Below, one piece after another: positions 1 through 10,000 of a stretch of 64,000 nucleotides of DNA. Source of the stretch: Parietaria judaica (Eukaryota; Streptophyta; Magnoliopsida; Rosales; Urticaceae); NCBI GenBank assembly GCA_954871525.1, contig OX940872.1, forward strand, positions 28,305,746 through 28,369,745. Reading direction: 5' to 3'. Each line of letters starts with the position of its first letter. Position 1 is the stretch's first letter. A program made the translations under genes and the position numbers. The notes below the pieces were generated by a model. It worked only from the letters and a program-made list of their open reading frames with translations, was not told where the DNA came from and did not search any database.

Positions 1-261
1 GAATCAAGTACTGGATTTTTACACACCAATTCAATCAGTGTATGTTTTGGAGAAATCATGCAATGGAATTTCATATCAGCTGAACAAGGAAATGAAATGA
101 AAAAAGGTGAAGTTTAAACTACATTAGTGCAAGCAATGCCATTGTCAATAACAGTATATCTACATCTTTGACAATACAATTTACGGAACTTTCATGTCGA
201 ATGACAATGCTCACAGCAACAAACCATTTAACCAACAACAAAATTTCAAATACTCCTAGTC

Positions 262-1415
262 CTATTCTTCACCGGAGACCTCCAGCTCCTCTTCACCTTC
301 CTTCTTCGCATGCTCGTCTTTCTCTGAACCAGCTTCATCCTGAATAAAATTGGCCAAATCAACATAAGAACATAAAACCAGTAACTTTAAACTCATCAAG
401 CTCAAGTGTCACAACCGCAAAATACCTCCTGAGCTTCTGCATTTCCATCCTCCAAAGTCTTCTGATACGCCGCCTTAAGCTCAGCAGCCTTGTCCTGATA
501 AGGCTTCTTCTCCTCATCTGTCAACGACTTCCACTTCTCACCACCCTCCTTAGCAACCTATATTGAATTCAAACCCGGGGTTTACTATTAGTAGCCCTGA
601 AATTCAATACACCATTCTGGAATAGTATTTGAATCTTTGACATCGATTAATTATACCACTTTAACGAGCTTGGAGTCAGGGTTTGCCTCCTTAAACTCCT
701 TCCTAAAGTCATCCCTGAGATAAGCACAATGTATTTTTAGCACAAAATATCAAAGGAAAAGCGCGAAAATCAAACAAACCAATGTAGGAAACCATACATG
801 AAGATGAAGAAGGCAGTGGGAGGACGTTTGGGCTTGTTCACATCCTTGTCTTTCTTTGATTTCTTTGCCTTTGGCTCGGTAGATGTCGACTTCTTCCTGC
901 GAAATACCAGCATCAGAAATCAATTGAAAAAAATAAAACGGTGTAGAGAGAGAGCAATTACCTCTCAGCGGGCTTCTTCACCTCGGCAGCCTTCTCCACG
1001 ACTTGAGCCTCTGCAACGAAACGGCGTATCAGGATTGGTTGAAGTTGAAGAAATGAAGGCATAGCAATGGAAATGACAAGGCAAACTGACCTAGATTCAT
1101 CTTGATTCTGGCATCAAGACTGCAGCTATGGAAGCTGATCAGTGCCACGGGAACATCCTTGTTGCACTCATCGCTTCACCAACAAATAAAACGCTACTTT
1201 AAACAATCAAGAGCAACAAAAGCAGATCTGATCGCATCCTGAACTACAAACAAAATGCGAAAGTAGGAAGAATAAAGTAAGACGCACCAACGCGCGAAAG
1301 CACTTCCATCTTTTCCGCGAACAAGCGAGGAATTGGGGGGGTCCTGGGAGGCCTCGACTCGCTTCCTGGTCTTGGTGGGGTTCGACTTCACAGATCCAGC
1401 AGCACCACCGGCCAT
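262..1415 (-). CDS. HMGB7: HMG-box chromatin protein, HMGB7-type
   Basis: Seven exons read on the minus strand: 1415-1288, 1173-1091, 1010-962, 896-798, 714-657, 557-426, 339-262, giving 627 bases and 208 residues with every phase matching. The N-terminus (RKRVEA, then DGSAFARCDECNK and LISFHSCSLDARIK) is the plant-specific Cys-containing leader of the HMGB7/NFD8 class rather than of short HMGB1-type proteins. A Lys-rich linker follows. One HMG box then runs from NKPKRPPTAFFIFM through DDFRKEFKEANP and GGEKWKSLTDEEKKPY. An acidic tail ends in EEELEVSGEE. Such proteins bind and bend DNA in the nucleus without sequence specificity. An in-frame upstream Met at 1442 would add nine acidic residues; I chose 1415 because family members start MAG. 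The protein appears intact. Confidence 0.9.
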
Positions 1416-2357
1416 TTCGTCTTCGTCTTCTTCTGGGCACAAAGAAAGGATTTCTAGGGTTCCAGTGAGGAGTTTAGCGAAGCTGCATATAAATGGCGAG
1501 AGAGAGAGAGTGGGAAAATTGAAATCTCCTCAAAACGATTTGGGTTGGCGCGCAAAACGTTTTAGTTTCAAATTACAATTCAACCCCTCGCGCCAATTTC
1601 CAGAGGATGACGTGTCTCCATCGCGACCGTTCATTCACTGGATCAAGTGAGCAAGTCTGACCGAGTGAGTGAGTGACTCCGATCCGATTGTTGTCCTTTT
1701 GACTGACGAACGTTAATTGACTTGAAGTTGAACCTCTCCATTAATTTATAATAATACATAAATTATTACTCTGAAATTTTATTAATCCTTTGTGAATGAG
1801 TTAATATTTTCAAATTAATTTCAAGAAGGTGAATTTTTATTAAAGAAAACTCACAAAATGCGCAAAAATCACTTAATGTTTAAAAAAAATGTCCATAATT
1901 TATTCAAATAACTAATGTGTACCCATTAGTAAACTATTTTGGACTATTTTAACCCTAAAACTAATTACATTTTTAATTTTCGTTTTAATTATTTTTTAAT
2001 TATTTTTGAAATTTAAAACCAACTATAATAACAGTTGACATTTTCTAACATATTTATACCTTTTAACTTAAAAGATATTGAATAATTAATTTCAAATTCA
2101 AAATTTAATTTGCTATTTTCAACCACCTTCTTCAATCATTAATTTTTTCATCTGTTTTTTTTTTCTTGCCATCGCTCGCATGCTTGTTGCGCAACCTCTT
2201 TCTCGCCATCGACATCGCCTCGATTGCTTGCTGCGCCTCATCTCCTCTCGCCGTCGTTCCTCTCTGCTCGCCGTGCTCTGCCAAGCCGTCCCCATCATCG
2301 ATCGCCGTCGCAATCTACAGACGCAATTTATCATCCGCCAAAATTTTGCCCTAAAGT
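1416..2357. other. AT-rich spacer upstream of HMGB7
   Basis: A short GA run near 1499 lies in the likely HMGB7 5' region. From about 1740 the DNA is very AT-rich without coding signal. A roughly 180-base GC-richer patch at 2160-2345 reads Ala/Ser-rich in one frame, but I recognise no family and see no splice context, so I call no gene there. Confidence 0.5.
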
Positions 2358-2453
2358 AATATGTATTATTATTTTTTTAATTCTAAATTCTAAAATATAA
2401 CATTTGAGCATGTCTATATAATAGAATTGTCTTGAGAAAATTTTGTGATCATG

Positions 2454-2486
<33 letters not shown>
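2358..2486 (+). repeat. Left copy of ~100-bp direct repeat plus (TA)n
   Basis: About 100 bases from aatatgtattattat to gtgatcatgctt recur almost unchanged at 4973-5072. Both copies lead into a TA microsatellite (2457-2486 and about 5074-5092). The two copies bracket the retrotransposon debris between them. Confidence 0.8.
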
Positions 2487-2487
<1 letters not shown>

Positions 2488-2499
2488 TTATTAAATTTT

Positions 2500-2880
2500 G
2501 TGGTCGGGGGGCTGGTTCTGCCTCGACACTTGCGGATTGTCCAGGTCGGCGAAGTCGAAATGGACAGCGTTGAGGCCTGCCCGGCTTTGATGCCCAGAGC
2601 TCTGTCCCAAGTCTGCCCGGTTACTAGTCTGGCGATGCTCATTTTGGGCTCAATTTGCTTCGAGAGATTCGAGTCGCCGGCGCAACTCTCGGTTCTCAGC
2701 GGCACTAGCCTCTAGTTGAGATTGCAGGTTGTTCGGCTCCGTGTTTCGGTCTGGGTTATTCACCTCAGATTCGTTCACGATTGCGATTTCGTCATTGCTC
2801 ATGTTTGCAGAATGCTTTGAGCTTGTAGAAGTTGGCGAGATCAATTTTCCACAAACGGCGCCAAACTGTAGACGTGGTTT
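2500..2880 (-). mobile_element. Ty3-like primer-binding site and gag start (fragment)
   Basis: Reading the minus strand from about 2866, the sequence ...CGTCTACA is followed by GTTTGGCGCCGTTTGTGG. This resembles the primer-binding site just inside the 5' LTR of many plant Ty3/gypsy elements. A 64-residue ORF then starts at 2844 (MISPTSTSS..., with SAAENRELRRRLESLEAN, a coiled-coil-like gag N-terminus) and ends at 2650. Nothing further of gag-pol is present downstream. The assignment rests on the primer-site pattern and ORF position. Confidence 0.5.
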
Positions 2881-3117
2881 CCCACCTCAAATAGTCAAGT
2901 GTGACTTGTGAGTGTATGATATTCTTGGAATAGGATGATTTGGTGGAATTCGATCTCTCACGTTGCAAGCTCTTGATTCACTCTCGATATATATATATAT
3001 ATATATATTGTAGTTGTTTGGGTTTGAACATATGATTCTCATTAATGGGTAAAAGCCTTATATACAACCTAATGCTATAAACAGTAATTAACACTCTAAT
3101 TACAATTATTCACAACA
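2866..3117 (-). mobile_element. LTR-like segment between two retroelement remnants
   Basis: On the minus strand this segment begins TGTTGTGAATAATTG directly after a polypurine tract (GAGGGGGAG) and ends CACGTCTACA directly before a TGGCGCC primer-site-like sequence. It therefore has TG...CA ends and about 252 bases. A TATATAAGGC box lies near 3055-3065 and a TA microsatellite at 2986-3009. Its upstream neighbour is copia-type RNase H while its downstream neighbour looks Ty3-type, so it may be two LTR pieces fused at the TA run. Confidence 0.45.
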
Positions 3118-3124
3118 CTCCCCC

Positions 3125-3665
3125 TCAAGATGGGCAAAAGATATCGATCAAGCCCATCTTGTTACATAATCTCAACTGGTCAATAGGGCCCAATCCCTTG
3201 GTGAGGCAGTCCGCGACTTGCTCCCTTGTACTGATATGCTTCTGGTTCAACTCTCCACTATCAAGATGATGTCTAACGAACAACCTGTCAATCTCGATGT
3301 GTTTGGTCCTGTCGTGCTGCACCGGGTTATTGGCAATGCTAATCGTCGCTGTCGCACCATAACTTCATCCCGGTGCCTTGGTCCATCTTCAATTCCTTCA
3401 GAAGCATCTTCAACCAAAGCAACTCCGCCACACTAGAAGCCATCGCTCGATATTCCGCCTCCGTTGTAGACCTTGCTACGACTGACTGCTTCTTGCTCTT
3501 CCACGACACCAAGTTGCCACCGACAAACATACAATACCCGGAGGTAGACTTCCTATCATCAGCACAACTGGCCCAGTCGGCATCACAAAACCCTTCCACC
3601 TCGAGATGATTGTTCTTCTCGAAGAGCAACCCTTTTCCCGGAGCTCTCTTTAAATTCCTTGCTGG
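3125..3665 (-). pseudogene. Ty1/copia RNase H fragment (minus strand)
   Basis: Two frames together give the 3' end of a copia polyprotein. The first reads FCDADWASCADDRKSTSGYC, VSWKSKKQSVVARSTTEAEY and LWCDS. After a frameshift near 3330 the second reads HDRTKHIEIDRLFVRHHLDSG and VADCLTKGL, ending at a stop at 3125. The catalytic-domain landmarks DADWA, STTEAEYRA and TKHIEID are present. A polypurine tract follows, as expected before a 3' LTR. The fragment is broken by the frameshift and lacks the rest of pol. Confidence 0.85.
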
Positions 3666-4068
3666 TGGAGCGATATTCTGGAGAAGCATAAAGCAATCCT
3701 GTATCGCAGATTCCACCATGGAAGCTGAATACGTGGCAGCCTGTGAGGCAGCCAAAGAATCAGTTTGGCTCAAGAATTTCTACATAGAACTGGGAGTTGT
3801 TCCAGATGTAGATGGGCCCCAAACACTATACTGTGACAACAGTGGTGCGGTGGCAAATTCTAAAGAGCCCAGAGACCATAACAAGGCAAAACATATAGAA
3901 CGCAAATACCATCTCATAAGAGAGATAGTGCGTCGTGGCGACGTAAGAGTTGTGAAAATAGCCTCGGAAGACAATCTGGCTGATCCATTCACCAAGACGT
4001 TGCCAGAGAAAATATTCAGGAGGCATCTGGAGAATATGGGTCTGAAAGACATGGGTCATCTTCTTTAA
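3655..4068 (+). pseudogene. Ty1/copia RNase H fragment (plus strand)
   Basis: The reading frame encodes the C-terminal RNase H of a second, different copia lineage: STMEAEYVAACEAAKESVWL, YCDNSGAVANSKEP, NKAKHIERKYHLIREIV and LADPFTKTLPEKIF, ending at a stop at 4066-4068. It is followed by AGTGGGATATTGTTGGA, the usual polypurine tract and LTR start of such elements. It abuts the oppositely oriented copia fragment near 3655, with no intact element on either side. Confidence 0.85.
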
Positions 4069-4084
4069 GTACAAGTGGGATATT

Positions 4085-4972
4085 GTTGGACATGTGTGTC
4101 CTTAAACAAGATATTTTATCCCTTTGTAAAAGATTATGACAAGTCGTTGAATAAAGATGATGCTTATTATGATAATCTTATTATAGTTTCTGGTAGAGTA
4201 AAATAGAATGTTTGATTCCTTAGTTCATGAAGGATGCAATTATGTTATTATTATCACAACAGAGTCAATGTGAGGAAGAATTAATAATCATAATAAATGA
4301 ACTTAAAATGTCCATGACCTGATCAACTGGGTGGGAGCCCATTAATCGTACAAGGTCATTAATGTGACTAAGTGATAATCCTATTCTGGATTTTGTGTGT
4401 GTCACACTCACTAGAAGTGCATTAAGTATGAAGTGTCTTCATACTGGACTGGACCTGACTTAAACTCCGGAAGTTATCATATAAGACCGTCACTGATAAC
4501 TTGGAGTTGAGTCACTAGTAGATGATCAAATGGATATTCGATCTAAGTCCTGAGTGATCTTGAGTCCAAGCTGTTGACTTGATTGTTCTTTGATTTAACC
4601 GTTAAAGAACACGAAATATTACAGCTGTTCCCAACACTATTATTTTGGGAACATGATAGTCAGCAGTAAGGATAGATTGGTCATAGACATGGGCATCACA
4701 CAGCTCTCCTTAGAGTGATGATGATTCCCTTGATTGTCGGTGGTGAGAATTGAGAGATACCTGTTGATGTACAAATTCGTCATTATTTAACGTGACATAT
4801 AGTGCTAAGGTTGTGAATTAATTAAATTTACAAACCATGATAAAAGGCTTTAAAGAAATAAACTGATATTCGTAAAAGCCCATTTGAAGAAGCCCAAAGA
4901 GATTCTCAGTCAGACCAAGAACCAATGGACATCGGTACTAATTAATATATATGTATTTAATTCCAACTAATG
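4085..4972 (+). mobile_element. Probable 3' LTR of the plus-strand copia fragment
   Basis: The sequence after the polypurine tract starts TGTTGGACATGTGTGTCC, a typical LTR 5' end. About 0.9 kb of non-coding sequence continues until the right copy of the flanking direct repeat at 4973. No second LTR is available for comparison, so the LTR 3' border is inferred only from that repeat. Confidence 0.5.
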
Positions 4973-5092
4973 AATATGTATTATTATTTTTTAATTTTAA
5001 ATTCTAAAATATAACATTTGAGCATGTCTATATAATAGAATTGTCTTGAGAAAATTTTGTGATCATGCTTTTTATATATATATATATATATA
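4973..5092 (+). repeat. Right copy of ~100-bp direct repeat plus (TA)n
   Basis: This matches 2358-2486 with only a few differences, including one T in a poly-T run and one C/T in the first 30 bases. It ends in the same TA microsatellite. It marks the right edge of the retroelement cluster. Confidence 0.8.
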
Positions 5093-5384
5093 ATTACATT
5101 TTTAGTCTATTTCCAAATTGAAAAATGAAAATTTTAATATTCAACAAAAAATTACTCAATATTATTCGAATTTTGAACTTCAATACAAATTTTCTTTCAT
5201 GAAAATATAGTAAGGTATTGGAATTTAATGAGATAAAATGCAATGCAATTAATTAGAGAGAGAATGATTTTCTTTCATGAAAAAAATTCTAAATTATGTA
5301 AAAATGAGAATGTGAGAAATCCTTTGTTTATAGAGTGCCAAGTCATAGTTTATAGATTTTTCTTTTATATATATATAGATTATA

Positions 5385-6112
5385 AGTTAAAAAATACTCA
5401 TATGATGTAAGTAATTTTTTTTTCCTAAACTATCCAAAGCCTAACCTCAACGATAATCCACCAAAAACTATTATACCAAAAAAATTATTTTCCTTATTCA
5501 TTTTTATCATAATCTCAATGCGAAACAATAAAACTAGTATGTAGTTTTAGTATCGGTTGAGAAAAAATTTATTTTCAATCGGTGCAATGTTTATCAAAAT
5601 TTTCCTGGCTACAAAGCCTAAAGCCTTCGAAAATCTTTAAAAATTCGATCCACCGTAACTAATTAAACATGAGTTGTTTATACTACATTTCCAAAGCGTT
5701 ATAATTTAATAATAATTTAATTAAATTATAAGTTAAAAAATACTTATATGATGTCAGTAATTTTTTTCCAAAATTAACCAAAGGCTACCCCCAGGATAAA
5801 TCCACAAAAAAATAGTCTACCTAAAAAAGAAACATTTTTGTCATTCATTATTATCATAATCTCAATGCGAAACGATGAAACTAGTATATAGTTTCAGCAT
5901 GGGTTGAGAAAAAAATTATTTTCAATTGGTGCAATGTTTATCAAAATTTCTCTAGCTACAAAAGCCTAAAACCTTCGTAAATATTTAAAAATTCGATAGA
6001 CCATAACTAATTAATCATGAGGTGTTTCAACTAGATTTTTAAAGATTTATTATTTAATAGCAATTTACTTAAATCTTAAGTTAAAAAATACTCGTATGAT
6101 GTTAGTAAAATA
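5385..6112 (+). repeat. ~345-bp tandem repeat, 2.1 units
   Basis: Unit 1 (5385-5729) and unit 2 (5730-6077) share the landmarks aagttaaaaaatact, atcataatctcaatgcgaaa, ggtgcaatgtttatcaaaat and taaaaattcgat in the same order and spacing. A third unit starts at 6078 and stops after about 35 bases. The start points are 345 and 348 bases apart. The unit is AT-rich and non-coding, with a length in the range of plant satellite monomers. Confidence 0.8.
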
Positions 6113-6239
6113 CTCAAATGATTATATTAGAAGAAAAAAAACGATTGAATTACAGTCAAAATACAAAAGTTAAAGGTGTATTTTGAATTTTCCATCACCC
6201 AAAAAAACCCCAAAAAATAGGGAGTACCACTAATTTAGG

Positions 6240-6379
6240 TAATCCATCACAAAATTGGTCGAGGGGAAGCGGGGGTCCACGAGCTCCAGCTGGCCGCGCA
6301 GGAAGGGACGCACCGAGTCGAGGAGCGAGCGGAGGCATTGGGCGTCGTCGGAGCCGGGGTTGAGGGAAGAAGACGGCAT
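6240..6379 (-). pseudogene. Orphan first exon, possibly DUF6817-like
   Basis: From an ATG at 6379 the minus strand reads MPSSSLNPGSDDAQCLRSLL then DSVRPFLRGQLELVDPRFPS before entering AT-rich sequence. The GC content is far above the surroundings. The PFLRG-LE-VDP pattern reminds me of the start of plant DUF6817 proteins, but that identification is weak. No continuation exon is visible to the left, where the 345-bp tandem repeat begins. I treat it as a severed gene fragment. Confidence 0.4.
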
Positions 6380-6439
6380 GGTGATGGTGGAAACAGTGTA
6401 TCTATGAGTAGTCTAAAGGATATTTGCGGCAAAAGTTAC

Positions 6440-7072
6440 TTATATATCACAACAACAAATAAAATAAATAAACTCAAACGATCAAGCCCACGAACATCAA
6501 AATAATTTTGGATGTAAACACCTTCTTGGAGCATCACTATTCATTCTCACTTTCTCGAATTCTCAGTTCATCTCTTGAATAACATCCCGATTTGTGTTCT
6601 TGATGTCATTACCAACATAATAGTAAAAACCTAACGAGAAATTGGATTAAGTCTACCGATGTCATTATCGACATAATAGTAAAAAAACTAACGGAAAAGT
6701 GGACGAAGTTTACCGATGTGTTAAAAAAAACGATAATACTTGAATCTTACCACCGAGCATACTTATTCCTATATAGGTAAAAATAATATCATCAACACTC
6801 ATCATAAGAGTTAAACAATGTCGTACACATAAATTTTTTGATTCTATAATCAACTCCGAAATTAGTATAGAAGAATTTGACAACATGCACATTAAATTAT
6901 CAAGCAGACTCGAATTCTAGCTATAGTAATAAATAAATACTAATAAATATAATTTTCAATAAGACACCATGCTATACATTCGTTATGTACATAGTAAAAA
7001 ATAAATAAAAACTGTAAATGCTTCATGAAAAATGGAATGTTATGTTAGTCACACAGTAAGCAGGTCAGCTCT
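6440..7072. other. AT-rich spacer
   Basis: No credible coding exon is seen. A short internal duplication is visible: aatagtaaaaa followed by ctaacg recurs at about 6619 and 6675, next to the repeated phrase accgatgt(c)att. The stretch just right of 6415 (atttgcggcaaaagt) resembles the outer end of the Mutator-like element at 48792. Confidence 0.4.
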
Positions 7073-10000
7073 CTAGTGCAAGGAATAATATTGAGGAGCC
7101 AGCTCAATAAGCCACGCGGAGTCGACGACGGTTGCGATTCGAATAAACCTGTGACTAGTGTGCACGAGCTCATTGTAGACGACGCACTCCGGTTTCGATC
7201 CGAATAGGACAGAAGAAGGGTGGATCAGCACCTCCTGATCACTTCCCAAGGCCCTGCCAAATTTGGTTACTTTTAGGTAAGCATTCGACATCGCCAATAA
7301 TACAAGACATGATCCAGAAAGTCAATAAATTTTAACCAAATATGCTATTAACCGGTTTTAATTTGTGCAATTATTATATAGGGATAATCGTGGAAAGAGT
7401 ATTCAAACTCTAATAACCCGAGGCGGCGAGGGTCAAAAGTGAAAAATGACAGCAAAAGTACCCAAAGTCAACAAATGTGAGGCTCATTTTTTCCGTCTAA
7501 TTGTTTATCATCGAATTCAAATGAGAGAAAATGCTAGAAAGCTAGCTGAGCACATAACTGTGTAGGTACGATTTAGTAGCAATGTAATAAGAAATTAACC
7601 AACATCCGTATCAAAAAATTAGACAGAAAAATGCGCCGCCTCACAATTATTGACTTTTTGAGTACTTTGAAGTTTGAACCTCCACCGTCTCAATCGATCA
7701 ACATTTGAATACTCTTACCGCGATTATCCTCATTATATAGCAGTAAAGAATATATCAGAATTCACCAACCTATATGTTTTATCACGATGGCATAAAGCTG
7801 CGTTCAAGAAGAAGCTAGAACAAAGGCACCTACGAAACCGGAGCATGTCATCTCCACAAGAGGACACATAAAGCCCCATTTGCTTAACATGTTCGAGGAT
7901 TTGGCTGCATTGATTCACACATTCAACAAGATTGATACGTAAACATAAGCTAATAAATGGATTAATGGTGGCAAATGTACTCAAGTTATTTTTAAATGGT
8001 CTGTGCCGTCCCATTTGAAAACAATTTAAATATAATTCTCACCATTAATCCTGAATGAATAAAAAGGGTTGTGACCGAAAACTAACCCGTGAAACTCACG
8101 AGCATGGCTCAGGGAGCGACTATTGATGAAGTTGTCCATGCACCATTCCTTAAGCACCTTGTTCGCTTTTCCTTTACCAACGCTCGTGTAATTGTTCTCC
8201 TGAAGATACTTCTGAGCTGCTCGATACACATTGATTAGAGTGAGATGATCACCTTCAGCACTTGAAAACTTCTTTATCGTCGTCCTTCCCTAGCAAAGGC
8301 AAAGCCAATATGTTAATTTTCTTTAAGAACATGAAGCAATATGAGAGAGAGAAACAAGGGGTCAAACATCACTAATAGGTTCCATTCTTTTTTTACTTGA
8401 AAAAATAATTCTCGAAAACACCACTAATTGGACTTTACCAAACATCAAAATTCAAAACTATTCCTCGATATTTTTTTGGACAGTTTTACCCTTATCTAAA
8501 ATCTGTCTAACTGTTTCGAATTAAAGGGATCGTTGTCCAAAAAAAGTTTGAAGAATAGTATTAGAGTTTTTATGTTCGGTAGAATAAAAAACCAACTAAA
8601 GGTGTTTTGGGGAATATTTATCCCAAGTTTTTGTTCTTTCATCTCTATAATCATGGAGATCGGAAACATTTAGAATAAAAAAACCACGAATATTAATAAA
8701 ACCAGTTTAACAGATTTTGTCCTCCTAAACCGGATGTATTACAGAGTTTAATTAAAAAAAATTCTTCTTCTTTGTAAACGAAACAAGAAACGCCCACCGA
8801 ACACACGACCACAAGGTCTATCCACTGAACTAGACCTGCATGTAGAAGAATTTCATATTATTATGTTTGATGAGAACAAACCTGTTCTAACTCATCAGGA
8901 GGGCAGTAGAAAATGGATTCCACCGAAAGCATTGCAACAGCGATCAACATTTCTTCCAAGCACTTGAACTCGCTGGCGAGAATCAGAGCTCTCGCAAACT
9001 TAGCGTCCAAAGGAAGCTGTGACATTTGCCGGCCCATTCCAGAGAGTCTCCCTTTCTTGGTCAAAGCACCTAGCCAGTATAGCTGCATCAATGATTTCTC
9101 AATAGCACGCCTGTTTAGCGGCATTAACAACTTAGAATTGCAACTTATCTTTCACATGGTTACACTGTTACTTTTTTTGCTAATTAGCTAGTCTTGAAGA
9201 AATATTCCCTAAAACACCACTAATTGGATTTGTATTCTACTAAACACTAAAACTTTAAAACTATTCCTCAAAAGTTATTCGGAAATTTTACCTATGAGTT
9301 TAGACTGTATTATGACAGTTTAGAAACTGTGTAAAAAACCTGTCTTGATTTAGGTGTATAATTATCCACAAAAAAAAAAAAAAAAGCTTTGAGAATAGTT
9401 TTAGAGTTTTGATGTTTGGTAGAATAAATAAATCGAATCTATATTTTCTAATATATGTAAAGACAACACCGTCATGTCATGAAACAACTACGTCGATAAC
9501 CTATATTCACAAGTTAAAATATAAAGCAGTAGATTCACCGATTAGGTTTTTCCATGAAAAATCCGACAATGTCATGCACGCCCAAGGCTTTGAGTTGTAG
9601 AATAACGCTAGAAATGTCGCAACGCCGGATCTCCGGCCTTGTGGAGGCCTCAAGTCTTTTAAACTCAAGTTTCGGGTAAACACGGAAGCACTTTCCCGGC
9701 CCTAGTCGGCCTGCACGGCCACTGCAGCAATAAAACATAAACGATTTTTTGACTAAAAAGACACATACATAAAGTACTGTATGTTAAATTGGCCATCATG
9801 TAGTTTACGGTGAAGCTGATAACCAGTTTCAAAACAAGACAAATTGGAAGCATACGACTTTTAGCATGTCGTGTTACTTGATCACTGTTAAAAGGGATAT
9901 TTGCAACATAGGTACCCAAAAGTTAGTAAAAAAAAATAGTGATTTTTTTTTTCCATCAATATAATACCGAAAAGTGTCACAAGTGTAATTTCGTAATTAG

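Noticed and set aside
3780..4074. Minus-strand ORFs of 82-90 residues
   Set aside because: Antisense to the plus-strand copia RNase H fragment.
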